Positions 11,582 to 25,842 of a DNA stretch of 64,000 nucleotides are shown one piece after another; positions within the stretch are counted from its first letter, which is position 1; the number at the start of each line of letters is the position of its first letter. The stretch lies in contig JADHZB010000555.1 in assembly GCA_015657535.1 (NCBI GenBank), positions 1 through 64,000 on the forward strand, read 5' to 3'. Both the position numbers and the translations under genes were made by a program. This stretch comes from Nephromyces sp. MM_2019 (lineage: Eukaryota; Apicomplexa; Aconoidasida; Nephromycida). The notes below the pieces were generated by a model that was given only the letters and a program-made list of their open reading frames with translations, did no database searches and was not told the origin of the DNA.

Positions 11582-14500
11582 ATGACGGCCCCTTATTTCA
11601 CGATAAATAGGCAGATAGGCCAAGGAACCTTTGGGAAAGTATATCTTGCCACAGACATGAGAACCTCCCAGCAAGTCGCAATTAAGAGGACTGCAAAGTG
11701 GTAATTTTAATCAAGTGATGTGGTTGGTGCAAATGGATTTCTATGATTTATATTATGTGGCCTAAAGTATTGCCAACCACGGATGACAAGTTCCTTGCTT
11801 TTCTTGAATATTCAATGCGATGATTTTCCTCGAATTACTTTTAAGAAATTTACGGATTACACCAGGAAAAATAAGGTTTCAAGAGAGGTTCATCAGCTGG
11901 AATCAATGGATTCTGAGAACATTGTGAACCTGAAAGAGGTTCTATATACCACAACACCGTTGGGCTATATTACTCAAAATATCGTGATGGAATACGTGGA
12001 ATACAAGTAAGATGGTTTTATGTGAATAACTAACTTCTAAGTAGTTATCTTATATAGATCTGGGTGCTTAAAACATTTTGAAGTGAATTTATTAATGGAA
12101 TTCTCGTTTTAATCCACGAAAATGTTAATTTAGTACCGTATAGTTTTCCTTTTGGTGCCTTCAGCTTAACAAAACTGATTGTTCAAGCTCGCAACGTACA
12201 AAAAACGAAGATCGACTCAGGCTTCCTAAGGAGCATCATTTTTCAGCTCTGTACGGGCCTCAGAGAGCTGCATTCCATGGGCGTTGCACACAGAGACTTG
12301 AAGCCTGACAATATCTTGGTGTCCTGCTTTTCTGGAGAGGATCTGAAACTGAAGATATGCGACTTGGGTATATTTTAAGCGTATGGGTTTTTATTATGCT
12401 TTTACATTGCCACAGGTTACTCATTTTCATAATTGACTATTAGTTAAGAGATAGGTAACAGCTTCTATGCAATATCGTTGCTGCTCCCGTCGTAAACACT
12501 GCTGTGGATAATATGAATCATTTTAATTTAAAGCAGGCATGAATCAGAGTATTTCCCCATATATTTCGTTCTTTTTTCCTATAGCTCTCTCAGTAAAATT
12601 ATTACTCCGCTGGGTGCCAGGTGCCAAAACCGCAATATAATCTATAAATCTTGCATAACGTTTTGTTTAATGACAAGTAATAAACTCGCACATGATTGCC
12701 TTTGTTATTCATCATTATACGATAAATTTAAACAAGCCTTTATACTGTTCTTAAGTTATTATTCTGGGGCTACAGCCTTGCTTGGTTTTAACGAGACCAC
12801 AAACACATTGATTTTAAATTCATATTATGTAATCATTCCAACTGTAGAAATTCGTTTGAAGTTATGGTACTAAGTAGCCTCTCTTCAATACTTGCTATAT
12901 TCCTGCATTCCTATTCTTCCACGTAATGGAATTATCCACAAGTCCTGAGACCGACGAAACTTGTGCTAATTAGCTGCTCTTATATACGCATGTTTATATC
13001 CCTTTTCGAGGCGAGTCGCGCACTCTTTGTCTGTTTAAATGTGTTGCTAGCTCTGCAATATAATTGTACCCCAATTTGTAAGAGTGTTTGTTGCTTTTTA
13101 GGTTCTGCGAAGAAATTAACTCCAGATGTTCCTTCCGTACCTTATGTATGCTCCAGATGGTATAGGGCACCCGAACTATTACTAGGAAGCTTAAACTACA
13201 CGGTAGAATATTAGTGGCTCAGAAAATACAGCCAAAATATTGAAGACGAATTATTTGTATTGTTTTCTACCTTTAATTTTATCTTGACGCTACCCGGCTT
13301 TTTTCCCCTTTTGGCAGGTCGCGGTGGACTTATGGTGTAAGTCCTGCAGAACGTATATGATGAAATAATTAATTTTATTTTTGCTTGTAGCGAAAATTAT
13401 ATTGGGAGTTATATAATGTATGCTTTGCGTTTACGTCGCTCATTTTCGAAATTGGCGCTGAGTTTGTACCAGTTGACTAGCTTCAGACTACATTCTATTT
13501 TTTTATAAGACTTGCAAATTTGAGTGGGATTGGATTAGTTATCCGGTATTTCATGGACCTGCAAGACGTTGCTGGTTTACCTTAAAGCTTATCTTGCGGG
13601 TATTCAGCGAAGTAATCAGTTGTTTATTGTAGCTAAGTCCGAGCATGCGAGTTACATGATGCTCATACCCCACAGATTCCTTTATGCAATGAATGCGAGT
13701 TTTTTTATCATATTCAGGCTATATCACAAAAAATACCAGATGGCTCAGAACTTTGTAGCTTCTTTTCCTCCAATTTTATGCTGTGGTGTGCGCAAGTTTT
13801 AGAAGTATTATTTTTGCCTTGTAAGAATCTCACAAAACTCTTCAAACAAGATGGCTTTATCCGAAATATCAACTGCAATTGTTGTTTTCGTGCAGCCCTA
13901 GGATGCATTATGGCCGAGGTTTTGTTACTGCAACCCTTATTCCCCGGTAACGTGCCTTCTGGAATTAAGAACGAGTACGTATTAGCGTGACTTATTTGAA
14001 CGAATTACTTTTAAGTTGCTAGCGGATATCATTTGTAAGCTGTAAGCAAATTTGCTTCCTTTAAAAGGTGTGGAAAACCCGAGCCGTACCAACTGGTGGA
14101 AATAATTCGCCTGCTCGGAACCCCAAAGGCGTAAGCTCTATTGTTAACATTTGCTTTACCCCCTAGTGTATACGAATTTTCAGTGCTTCTTGACCCATGA
14201 ATTGCCTTAGATCTAAGTTTTAGATTTTTGGGTACTTTGCTTTTATTGTGCAGCTTCTTCTTCTGAACCTTCCAATTTAGAAAATTAGAACATTCTTGCT
14301 TGTTTTTCTTTATTCGAATACGAAAAGTCCAGTTTAATTTTAAGCAGGATCAAGCTAGAAACATGAAAGTATTACGTATTTTCCTCCAATGAGCTTTAAC
14401 AAGAGTTACTTCAGAACTGATTTTCCAAATTTTGATGAGATATTTCCTACCGTATGCCAGCATAGAGTAAAGGAACTGATCAATTTAGAAATTCCTCCCA

Positions 14501-15091
14501 TGTCATTTTCCACTGTCGTACAAGGAGTCACTACGCTTAACGAAAGGTATGAACTAAAAAATTTTCGGGGAAGTAAGCATTGCTACAAGTTCTGCTGCTG
14601 CTAGCTTTTTTTCGCGCTCCTACTTGCTATTACTTAACGGACATTTTCTGACTACTTCGTTTGCAATGTTACTCTGTTCTCCCCCAAGCATTTGAGCTTT
14701 GTCAGCCCCGCTGATTTACGCGTTTATACGCGGAAAATTGCCTTGTAGCGGTGATTTATTTCTGTTTTGCGCTTACTTTGCTGCCGTTTTACGGTTGTAT
14801 TAACACTGAGCGTGCTGCAGAACAAACTGGTTATTTCAGCTTAATTAGTGTATAATCGTAGTTCCAAAAAAGGAACGAAAAGTTACTGCTGAGGTTACTC
14901 TACTTGCACAGTGAATGCACGTCGTGCTTGCTAATTCAAATAACTCTTTACTATTTGTTTTCCCCAGGGAGTACCTTTTGGTCGAGTTGATTGAGAGTTT
15001 GCTCGTATGGAATCCTGACAAGAGGTTGCCTGTTTCAGAGGTTCTTAATCATCCCTACTTCATAGAACCCACCATTCACAGTATGGAGTAA
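11582..15091 (+). CDS. GSK3-family (CMGC) serine/threonine protein kinase
   Basis: This is a predicted protein kinase of 341 aa, close to a bare kinase domain. Nine exons (11582-11700, 11866-12006, 12165-12367, 13102-13202, 13318-13336, 13896-13974, 14068-14130, 14370-14546, 14968-15091) total 1026 nt and close exactly in frame at TAA. Visible motifs are the glycine loop GQGTFGKV (13-20), VAIK (Lys35), helix-C Glu47, HRDLKPDN (Asp131), DLG (Asp153), and an activation loop [16 protein letters not shown] with the GSK3-type tyrosine (169). The three basic residues of the GSK3 primed-phosphate pocket have counterparts at Arg46, Arg130 and Lys158, so primed substrates are likely. Differences from GSK3 are DLG for DFG and KPDN for KPQN. 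The C-lobe at 243-300 diverges, and the exon 8 acceptor (14369) is weak. Tyrosine autophosphorylation control is inferred from family knowledge. An AATAAA lies at 15411. Confidence 0.88.
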
Positions 15092-18000
15092 GGCTAGAGT
15101 ACGAAAATTTTTTTTTAAAGATTAGATGAAAAGGATCCGAAGGGTTATTCCAGCTCTGTACCTTGCTAGATAAAAAGACTTAAGATTGGATTATAAAGCT
15201 CATTCCTCAGGGCACCAAGAATGTAGTAGCCAACCCCTAGACGATGCTTGATCTGAACTGATGCTGTGCAGGCTAAGATGAGAATACGCTTTTCCTTCTA
15301 AAGTTATGTTCCTCTAAGATATATGCTGTCATTTCATACTGTATCAACAGCATTGCAACAGTGTTATCCCTAGGAGATTACCATGCACGCCAATTGACTG
15401 CTGCCTACACAATAAAATCGTGAAATTTAAAGAGTAAGCTTCCTTCAAGATAAAGGTGCCCCTCATCTTCACTGTTGCTTCTTCAAGCGGCTTTACGAAA
15501 TAGCTCGTTGCTTCCCCTCTGCTGCTTTATCGTATCTTGGACCCCCATGCAGAAGTACTTATTCCATTCCCTGTAGTCGAGGCCATTAAGGTCTTTAATT
15601 TTCCTTAATTATGCACATTGCTGGGACAGCGTCCTTCACAGCTCCATTGCCCTTTTGAATTCATGTTGAAAGCGCTCCAGCTTTCAAAAGTATTCATGAT
15701 CCCTCACGCCCAACTGACGTCCCGGAGCCAAGGCCCAAAATTGCCATGAGGCTGTGACAATGGTGGGGCAAGGTCTTCACGTGACCGGAAGTGGGAATGC
15801 GTCACATTTTTGTTCGGGATTTTGAAATTGATTGAAGTTCCGCGGCTGCACTATGTTTTTGATGGGTATTCTTCATCTTCACGGGGTTTGTAGCATGCGA
15901 GCTGATAACACCGCCACAGAAGAAGTAGATTCCATTCCCTCAGGATGCGGCATGGAGGAACTTTGGACGTATTTGATGAGTGCGATTACTGGTGACTTGT
16001 TTATTCAACGTTTTTGTTTAAGGATAGTGTCACCAGCTTTGCTTGTAGATGAGCACCTCTGTGAAATGGATTACCGTAAGATTGTAGTGGCTTATGTGTA
16101 ACTCATTACTGCGGGCATCTTCAGAGCGACTGAGAAGTATCGCTACCATCATTGAGGTGATTGTATGCATTAAAGAGTATCATCACTATCGTTAGTGAGC
16201 TGCTTTCTGTGCAAAAGCACCGCACAAATATAGTGTCATTTCATCGCTCCAACAATTGGGACAATTTCCCACCTACCTGTAACATTACGATGCCATCATG
16301 AGTGACTACAGCAGGGGTAATCAAAGGTCACAACCGAGATTACCAGATATACATATCAATGCGGAGTTGCAGTAATGTCGTAGTATGCTTTTGGTGATGA
16401 AATAGCTACCGAGGGGGTTCTTTCCCCATATTTTTTCATGGTTTCATTATATCCAGGGAGCATCAAAAATACTTTGAAACAGGACTGCCTGGTTACTGTC
16501 TAGAAACTGCTGCCATTACAACTAACAAGGTTATTGCGCGCAAATTTTCCCTTCCATGAAGTCCGCTTCTTTCATGAGGTCATAATACGCGCCTTTTCAT
16601 ATACGGAATGAGCAGCGAAACCTCAAATCACGAAAGAATCCGTATGACTCCGAAGAGGCTAGCGCCGGTGTACAGGAGACAAGTACACATAAGGTAGGGT
16701 CTATCATTTTTATTACGCTGCATCTCAGATTCCTATTAGGCTACGAGCGAGGAGAAGGTGCTTTCCGTGGAGTATTTATCCCAGGAAGCTAGTTGCAGTG
16801 ATGCATAACTTGTTCGCAAAAAGATCTTTCAACAAGTAGCAAGATTTGAGAGAGGCGCATAATACAGGTGGGCCGCGAGCGTACCGCAGGCAACTAATGA
16901 GTAATTTACACAAGAGCACACGCAGTTCATACATGAATTTCTAAAAATCTTCCAGATAAGTGCAGAGGATTTGTATTTTAAGAGGAAGCTCTGAAGCTTA
17001 GCACACCTTGGCGGGGTCTATGTTCCCCTCAAAATGAAATTCAGTGCCTAGTCCTCCAATGAAGTCCCGGGGTTGTTTGAAGGAGGATTTCATCATATAA
17101 TATAGAAATATTAAGTCAGGAGCTTCAAACGAATAAACTAAGCTAGAAGCGGGAGCTAGTAAAAAAAATAAAGCGAAGATAGACTTTTTGAGGGCAATAA
17201 AAATATAAAAGCCTACCAACCCTTGGATGAAAGTATGAAATCCTATTCCCAGTGCTTTAATATCCTTGCATCGTGCATATTTGAAAAAATATCGTAACCG
17301 AAAAAACTGGCCTTTTTGTTCTAAAATAGGCTACAAACAAGTCAAAAGCAGGAATCATGATTTTATCGTAAAAAAATTTACCAGCTTAGAAAAGGTAGGG
17401 GTATCGTTACTCAGTTCTCTATATCTTCACATTCATGGCGATGCAAATTGCATGCAAACTATAACAAAATGCAAAATCAGTAAGCGTGCTCACATTCCTT
17501 TAAGTCACCCTTGAATTACCGGTAAAAGTATTTTGCAACTTTCTCCGCATGGCCTGTAGCTTTTCTTTAGCGGGCAACCCATCCAGAGCAAGGTATCGCG
17601 CGTGCACATGCTATATTCGTCCGAAACGCATGAATACATGGGAATTAATGCTTCTAAGAAAGATGAGAATACGCAAAAAAATGGCTCTTTAGGAATGAAA
17701 AGAAGGCAATAACATCGGCAAATAATCAGGAAATTACCTAGAGGTATTAAAATTTCAGTCGTATACTCGGGCTCTGCTACAGAACATTAAGAGCAAGGAA
17801 TCAGCTTAAAGTCTCAATCGAAGAAACGAGTATCACTAGTACGAAATGCATATACTCAGAGCAATGAAAAAACAGAAAAAAGTAGCAGAAGAATCCAAAG
17901 CTGCCATTTTAGGCGCGCCAAAGCAGTGAAAACGCAGCTTAGTTTTATGTACTGTACAAAAACTTGGCATTCTTCCAAAGCTGAGGAGGTGAAGGGGGAA

Positions 18001-18211
18001 AAAAAGTTTGAAGGCAAATTGGCATCACACAGATACAACAAATGCCTTGTATGGACTTAAATTTCAAGAGAAATGTCTTCGTGCTCAATGCGCAACGCAA
18101 TGCTTTCACAAACTGTGTATACGCCCCATATCATAGTATACTTTTGAAAATGAAAAATCACCCACGTTCAGAAGAGGGGCCACAAAAACTTGAGCAGCAA
18201 CCAAAAATGGC
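15092..18211. other. Convergent intergenic region between kinase and glycerol kinase
   Basis: This is the tail-to-tail spacer between the + strand kinase and the - strand glycerol kinase. It is AT-rich. The only ORF worth naming is 15853-16101 (+), an ATG frame with a hydrophobic start (MFLMGILHLHGVC); it has no other support, so it is not annotated separately. I see no RNA gene or repeat family. Confidence 0.5.
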
Positions 18212-21200
18212 TCATAACAAGGACTCCCACTCCATTGAACGTTTAACCGCACAATTCCATTGCTTCATCTTTTTTTCACGATGTGCCTGAAGGGAATGAA
18301 AGTGAGAAACTTGTGAAATTGCATAGTTGAGACACGGAAAAGTAAGCAGAAAAAAAAACTTCTTACGGGAACGAGAAGGGAGAAATACTGTCGAATGTAG
18401 TGATAATTCAGCCATACGTAAAGAATAGCCTCAAAAACTTCCTTAGGCAGTAGGTCGCAAGCAGGGGGTCAGTGTACACATGCATACACTGAAGACTTGT
18501 TTAACACCTCTAGTAACGACAAAGACAGTGCAGTAATACAAAAAAAAGGAAATAGAAGCAATAAAAAGAAGAGGAAAATGAAGAAAAAGAAGAAACAGAA
18601 AGAGAAAGAAGAAACAGAAGAAAGAAAAAGAAAAAAAAAAGAATAAACTGAAAGCAGCCAAAGAAACCAATAAAATCACGGAACTACAACTAAATTAAAT
18701 TATAAAGCAGCAATACTGCCCTCGTAGAAAAGCCTCACCGAGTCCATGCAAGGAGTCCATAATGCAATCACTCGTTTCCCAAGGATCTCCTGAAAATCAA
18801 CGGAGCACTAGCATTTACTCAAATTGTTGAAACAACAGCACACAAAGTATAGCCTACACATCAAGTTACACTGTTTTTTCCACTGTAAAAAAATTTGCTT
18901 ACCTTAACCGTCGATAAATCAAACATACCGCAGCCAATACCAGCAGCAATTGCAGCGCCTAACGATGTCACTTGTAAGTCCGCTGGACATTCTACAAAGA
19001 AAGCAATAGAAACAACGCGATCAAACTTCAAAAAGCAAAACCACGTAGGAAGGAGGCACAAAAAAAGGAATCAGAAACAGTAAATTAAATCATAAAACAA
19101 CAAAATTAATATGAAAAAGAGCCTGCCGATAAATCCTCACTAAACCCCACAAAGAGCCTGTCATATATACAATGAAAATACAAGAACCCCCTCCCATATC
19201 AAACGATTTTCGACTCGGCTATCTCCTATAAATAAAGGACTAAAAAAAACCTAAAACTTGCTGTAACAGAGCATCTTTGGATCTCAAGGCACAGCGCACT
19301 TTTAACTCATCAATAAAGCATGAATTCAAGGAATTTCCGGGCTAAAGAATCAAAGAAATGCATAAATACTCACATTCAGAAGTCAAGGAAATCAACAGCA
19401 TATATTCCCAAACCCATTCACAACTACAGCAGGTCACAAGCCTCATAAAATTACATTCTATTGATTGTAAAATGACGTTTCTGGCAAGAATTGATGTGTA
19501 CTGACTGCTAAAAAAATTTTTACCCTCAAGCACACACACACAGAAAGACATACCAATAACCGTGTCCATGATATCTGCATTCATTTGGCAAAAAGCAGCA
19601 TTGGCTACCATGCCACCATCGGCTTTGATAGCAGGGATTCCACCCTTCAACCCCATATCCTTAGCCATAGCCACTAACACCTACAAGGGATTGCTTTATA
19701 TTCATGGGGTAAATAATAAACGCAGGAAAGACAGCAGAGATTGCTGCAGATTAAACTAACGCTACCTACCCCGGAAGGTGGTTGGTCTGCGGATAAACAC
19801 AACATTACAGAAAGAATGAGTGTATTCAGGTAAAATGGTAGAGAAGGAAGTAAACTTTGAATATGGATAAAAGAGTACTGCAAGGGAAGGTAGAATATTA
19901 GATGCTTCAAAATATCATCTGAATATGATCAAAATATTATCAGAGTGTGATAAAATCATCAAAATCACCGTCAAAATCATCCTAAAAATATCATCAAATC
20001 GCCATCAAATCATCAAAAAATCCACATGGAAGCAGAAAAACAAAAAATAAAAATAAAAAACCAAGGAGACAGAAGCACTTCCCACCTGCAGCAAGTACTT
20101 ACAAGATTAGCACACACATGCGCACGCAGAAGTGATGCTACACAAGATAAAACTACCCAAATACCCCCTAGTGGACATTTTAACATACGCTTACAACACA
20201 TACCTTTACATCTCCTGAAAATAAATTTACACACACACCCCCATTCAGCACTTACATCATGAACCGAAAACGAAATTCCCTCCAAGACAGCTCTCACTAT
20301 GTGAGAACGATTATGTTTAAGCGTCAAACCGAACAAGCTAGCTCTAGCAGAAAATTCCCAGTAAGGAGCGTATAACCCACTGAATGCCGGAACGAAGACA
20401 ACTCCTTCAGTATCTTTCGCCTCATTCGCGAGATCCTCGGTTTCAGCTGCATCTTTAATGAGTCCGAGATTATCTCTCAGCCAGGAAACACCACCTCCAG
20501 CAATAGCGATAGAACCCTGAGAAGTGTTGGAAGCAGGTTAGAGCATAGGAGGGAAAAACGGAGTGGAAAGTAAAGTGTGGGGGAAGTTCATTGCAAACCG
20601 AGGAGGAGCTGGGAATTCATTGCAAACTGAGAGGGGAAATGTTACTGTAAACTATGGAGGAGGGGGATATTCATCGCAAAAACTGAGGATGAGGGAAAAA
20701 TGCACACTAATATCAGGGAAGATAAACGAGCATCAAGCAACAAGAAAATTAAAGGATTGGTGTGTGTGTAAAAGTTTGTTTCGCGTGTGTTCGTCTGCAT
20801 CTAAGTTTGTGTAAGTAAGATACACAAGACGAAGTAAGCCAGCAGCACTTTAGCAAATTTTTAAGCAAAAGCATGCACTATCTAAAGTGAATTCTATCAA
20901 TTACATAGCAGGAAGGAAAGCCGGCCCAATTAGAGAGTCAAATGCAAAAGACACACACCCAATAAAACTTTATTACATAAAAATTCCAAAGAAACTGACA
21001 AACCCTTCATCTATAAACATAACAAGCACACACACAGAAAAATGCCCAGACACACAGGTACCTCTAAGCTCCATACAGCAGCTTCACCCTTGAACTGGTA
21101 GCAAGGAGTAGTAAGAAGTCCGCAATTAGAAAAGACAGGGCCATCAGAACCTGAGCAGTAAATTACCACATTAGCAATCAGATTAACAATATGGAACACA

Positions 21201-24200
21201 CAAATTTGGAATTTAATCGACAGATAAGGTTAAATTACTCTATTTGACATTTTAAGCATGCAAATTTTGTGGATTAAGTTAGTAGGAGTGTGTACAAGGA
21301 GGAATATACCATCGAAAGGGGCAAAACACATTTACAGGCATAAAACTGAATGCTTTAACACCTGCTATTCACACACAAAGAATTCACCTCAGCAGGAAAG
21401 TTTGAAGTTTATATAATCACAATGAAGAAGTCTAGGGAGAATTTACTAGGAAATCTAAAAAAGCGTGTATGAAATAGGCGAGAATTGGGGGTATTAACAT
21501 GCAATTACACACAAAAATGCAAGCCAAGTTAAGATGAATCAAGTAAAAGCGATGAAAAAATTGCAGCAAAAGAACAAGAATCTCTGGCAGACGAATTCTA
21601 TCTAGAAGAATAAAAGGAAAATAGATTATATCGATGAAATATATACACATAGAGAAATAAAAAGACTATAATCGACACAGAAAACCAGTGCTAGGCTATA
21701 TCATACATAGCGGACAGAACTTCAGATTGCATACACCGAAGCAGACTCTCCACATGTTGCGCGAGAAATGCAAGAATTGCAAGATTTCCTCCTAATCTTC
21801 ACAAGAAAGTAAGTTTTTTACCCGTATTAATGATGAGAAATGCTCCAGTGCCGAATGTACACTTCACTGCTCCAGGCACAAATAAGCCGTGACCAAGGCA
21901 AGCAGCCTGCTGATCGCCTGCACACTGCAAAAACAAGAAGAAGCGAGAAAGACACCAACGAATAACGTCATTCTCCACACTGCAAAAGATAGCTAGTACT
22001 ATAAATACGAGATTCCAGTATATGCATAATAATTTAAAAAAAAAAACTTTCCCACGCAGCTGAAATTAGATTTTTATAGCATTGCCTGAGCGGGCTTAGT
22101 AAAGGGATGATTTTAGAAGAAGATGCTAAAAACACGAAACCCAGCGTAAAACACGGGTATACAAGCAAACACCATTCACCACACTGTGAAAATCAAAATA
22201 TAGTAGACAAATTTTAATGAAAGTCATATCTTTCTCAACACACTCGGTTGCCTATAAGCTCAGACTGTACTCACACCACATATTGTAACGCCAGAAAGTT
22301 CAGGTATTTCGGCACACTTTACACGCCCATAAAATTCACTGCAAGTAAGAATAGTGGGTAGAGCTTCTGTTGGTATTTTGAAGATTTTGAGAAGCTTGGG
22401 AGACCACTGGAGGGTATTTATATCCATCAGAAACATCCTTGAAGCATTAGTCACGTCTGTAACAAACGCTCCACCGTCTGGTCCTCCAGTAAGGTTCTGT
22501 ATGACAGGTGGATTACCAAACGAAGGAAGTTGAGCCGCCCACACAGTTGTGTATGCGCAAAATCTACGAGTCTAAGAGGTGTTTGAAGCGCTTAAAATTC
22601 TTAGATAAGCATCATCCAAAGATATCTTATGCTTTCTAGTGTAAATAAATGAAAAGATGCAGCTGAACTGCATAACCTAAAAGTCCACAGTTTCCTGTTT
22701 AAAGAGGAAAAAAGAAAGGCACATAAATACTACCCAACACACATACACGCACATACAAATACCCCCCTACAAAATACCTGCACCTCTCGAAAACGCTTAT
22801 CTACCCCTCAAAAGCTCACCCATATCAACCAAGTGTTGATGTTTCCTATATAAGCGTAATTGTGCCGCATCGCAGTAGCAACCTTCGGATCGTTCTCCAT
22901 CAGCCACTGCACTTTGAAAGCGCTGAAGTAAGTGTTGATGGGCAGGCCTGTCAGCTTCTGAAATGAGTTGATTCCACCATATTCTTTAATATAAGAATTG
23001 GATATCTCCGATGAGCGAATGTCAAACCAAACCACAGCATCACATAGAGGAGCCCCAGTGTATTTATTCCATACAACCACTGTTTCCCTCTGATTTGTTA
23101 TACCTATACCGGCGAGATCCTCAGGCATTTGTTTCAAATTTTTACAATCTTCACAATATTGAGTCCACACCTGCTTCATCAGCGAGATGGTGTTATCCAA
23201 GATTTCTCTCGGGTCGTGATCACACCACCTAAACAGAAGTTGGGGATGAAGAGAATGGTGAGAAGATATGCTGAAAGGAGGGGAGACACACTGAAAGGAG
23301 GGGAGATGCGCTGATGGACGAGGTAAATAGTGCTATAGGGTGGGGTTTTTGAGCAAAGTTTCTGGTGATGGGAAGTTAAAGAATGCAGTAGATGGGAGTG
23401 AGATGAAATACTAGCAGGTAACAGAGCGCAGGGAATATGCATATGCGTGAGTGTGCGCGTGCTGTTTTTTTCACGACAGTTAGTTTATCATTCGCCTAAT
23501 ACCACAGCTATGCAATTTCCAGGTTGTAGGGGAGGGAATAGATTCTATGCAAAATAGTCTGGAGTATGAAGCCATATTCATGATTCAGAAAAAGAGAAAC
23601 ATGCAGAAGTTACTGAAATAGAGGATATATAACTTGAAGAGGGGCAGCAATAGTATATAAGTAGCTTTAAAAGTCGAGAGAACGCTTCAGGAAATCAAAT
23701 TATTTGTTAATATCAATATAGGATTCCAGAGCTAAACAATAGGTTATCTATGCAATCTGGAATAGCCAGATGGCATAGCATTTCAAAGTTAAATACGTGA
23801 TAACCTAATATAAAAAATTGAAAAGAGAATGAGAGATGCTAGCGCGAGAGCAGGATTGCATACGATAATGCTTTGGAAGAGAAGATGCACATACCGAGGG
23901 AACAAATAAATCACATACCGCAGATATACCATGGATACCTGTATGAATTGTGTATGCAGTTATTGGAATTATGCGTGTAATTTATTTGTGTGCATTATGG
24001 TTTTTTGTGTATGTGCATTCTGTGTGTGTGTATCCCTTCAGTGAACGTGTGTATTTTGTCTTCGTCTGGGTGCAATGTTTGTGTGTATCCTGTCTGTGAA
24101 TGTGCGCATTCTGTCTGCACATTCAGTTTATATCTGTGTGCCTTCTGCTTGGTGTGCGTAGCTGCCTTCCCCGTGTGTACGGCAGTTTCAATGAATATCC

Positions 24201-24408
24201 CTCATCTACATTGGTAGCACACGCACACTGCCATAGAGATACGGATAAGTGAGGCGCACACTTCTCTTTAGGTAATAGGAACCTACCCTGGCTTGGGATA
24301 TTTCTGCTCATGATTAGCAACTGCAAAGCCTTTAACCTCCAAAGCGGAATCAAAGAGGGTGAAACGTGTGGATTGCGTCCCCTGGTCGATGCTGCCAATC
24401 AGCGGCAT
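18212..24408 (-). CDS. glpK: Glycerol kinase
   Basis: This enzyme phosphorylates glycerol with ATP to sn-glycerol 3-phosphate (FGGY family). Ten exons (24408-24287, 23228-22820, 22496-22275, 21924-21822, 21150-21062, 20516-20256, 19680-19554, 18991-18903, 18789-18739, 18286-18212) sum to 1548 nt, giving 515 aa, the normal size for the family. Motifs in order: [10 protein letters not shown] in the N-terminal ATP fold (7-16), HDP after the first junction, [22 protein letters not shown] (about 173-182), GDQQAA with the catalytic Asp (about 255), [32 protein letters not shown], and the second FGGY region [11 protein letters not shown]...NADIMDTVI, then [13 protein letters not shown]. The last exon encodes only 24 residues ending [12 protein letters not shown], which matches the family C-terminus. 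No targeting peptide precedes the conserved start, so it is probably cytosolic. Introns hold TG- and polypurine-rich tracts. Confidence 0.95.
18540..18652. repeat. Polypurine tract in last glycerol kinase intron
   Basis: The sequence is about 110 bases of almost pure A/G on the + strand (GAAGAAAAAGAAGAAACAG type) between glycerol kinase exons 9 and 10. In the transcript it is a long polypyrimidine stretch roughly 250 bases upstream of the exon 10 acceptor. Confidence 0.7.
23985..24180. repeat. TG-rich imperfect repeat in glycerol kinase intron 1
   Basis: Degenerate TGTGTG sequence with repeated blocks of the form GTGTGTATCC...GTCTGTGAATGTGCGCATTCTGTCTG. It is intronic, and its TG-rich strand is opposite to the transcript of this gene. 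Confidence 0.6.
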
Positions 24409-25834
24409 TCTTAAAAGGATTTATTTCAGTGAGGCAGTAATTTTACACTAGCAAAAAAAAGGGGTACCACAAAGTCTATAACTTGCAGTGATGTTTAAAG
24501 GTGACCAACCTCGTTAGTAAGGGTAGATCCTTGAAAACACGTAGAGTACTCAATTGAGTAAATTATGCACCAAGACCACAACTATATTTGGGGCTGCAAA
24601 GGTCAGGATTAAAGGGGTAAAGGTAGACAGATTACCCAGAAGTTACCTTCAAAGCAGAAAAGTAGTCGCACAAACAAATACAATGAAGAAGTGAGGTGAA
24701 AGGCGCCACGAAAATACCGTAAATGCATTTATACCAGATACTAATGAGCAAAAAACACCAGACACATACAACTTTACAAAGGATAAAAGCAAAAGCATTT
24801 CTTAACCGGCCGATATAAGTCATCTTGCTTTGTACATATGACTCCGTAACCTAACTTCATTTGCAAAAATGCAACCCACATATGTCGCAGAGCCAAAATA
24901 TCCCAATATGCCAAAAAGCAAGTCCCTGCGAGCAAGACATTTAAAAACTTCATAATTCTAGACCGGCAAATACATATCAGCAACCCACCCCCATCAAGCT
25001 ATTTTGCAATATCTTGGTGCCATATTGAGTGGAAAATAATCTAAAAACTAGTATCTTGAGAAAAAACGCAGCTAAGCCTAAAAGGAAAGATGTTATACAG
25101 GAATCACTATTAATCACCCCCTGGTGCAGAATGCTTTTTGGGTGGAAAAGCTAGAGATTACTCTGAAGATCCTTATAGGATGACTATGGCAGGATATACC
25201 AGAGGAACATATGAGGACAAGATTGCGAGTAAGAAATCTCTAGAGGATTTCTTACGAAAGGTGAGGAAATAGGGAAATTGATGCAAAGACGAGTACTTTT
25301 TTTGAGGGCACACGCATAGGCGGGTGTCGCACCTGGTCGTGCTCCAATTACTGCCCCACACTTTAAAATCGATGAAATTGCTTCCTTTACATTCGAAACC
25401 GCAAGCTTGCAGCATAAAATGAGCTGGGGTTGGAAGCAGTAGTAGATGTCCCCGGGGTTCCGTAGCAGGGCATGAATCGAAGGTAATAGTTTTCTCGTAT
25501 GAAGCAATATTCTCCTCATAAAAGCATGTGACTAGCCTTGTGTTTTTTTGATCGAGACATTAAGGGATCCCTTGCTATCATTTCGGGCACTTGAAAAGGC
25601 GAGTATGTCAGCGTGATGGTACCACCGCTTGTACGACCCCGGCACGTCGTCATGCAGTCAAGTGGGTGATATGTGTAGTCGAGTACCAACAAAGTGGTAA
25701 GCTATGCGTAAGCAACTGAAATTATCTGTATATTTTAGAGGAGGGTGCGCGTGGTATTGTTTGATTGTGCTTTCGTATTTATGTGCGGCAGTAAAACATG
25801 CATCTAAAAACTTTTTCTGCAAGCGTGTCGTATA

Positions 25835-25842
25835 TGCATGCA
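25835..25842. promoter_or_regulatory. TGCATGCA palindrome (possible ApiAP2 site)
   Basis: An exact 8-bp palindrome in the divergent spacer about 2.0 kb upstream of MoaC and 1.4 kb upstream of glycerol kinase. A second copy lies 391 bases away at 26226. Chance occurrence is possible. Confidence 0.25.
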
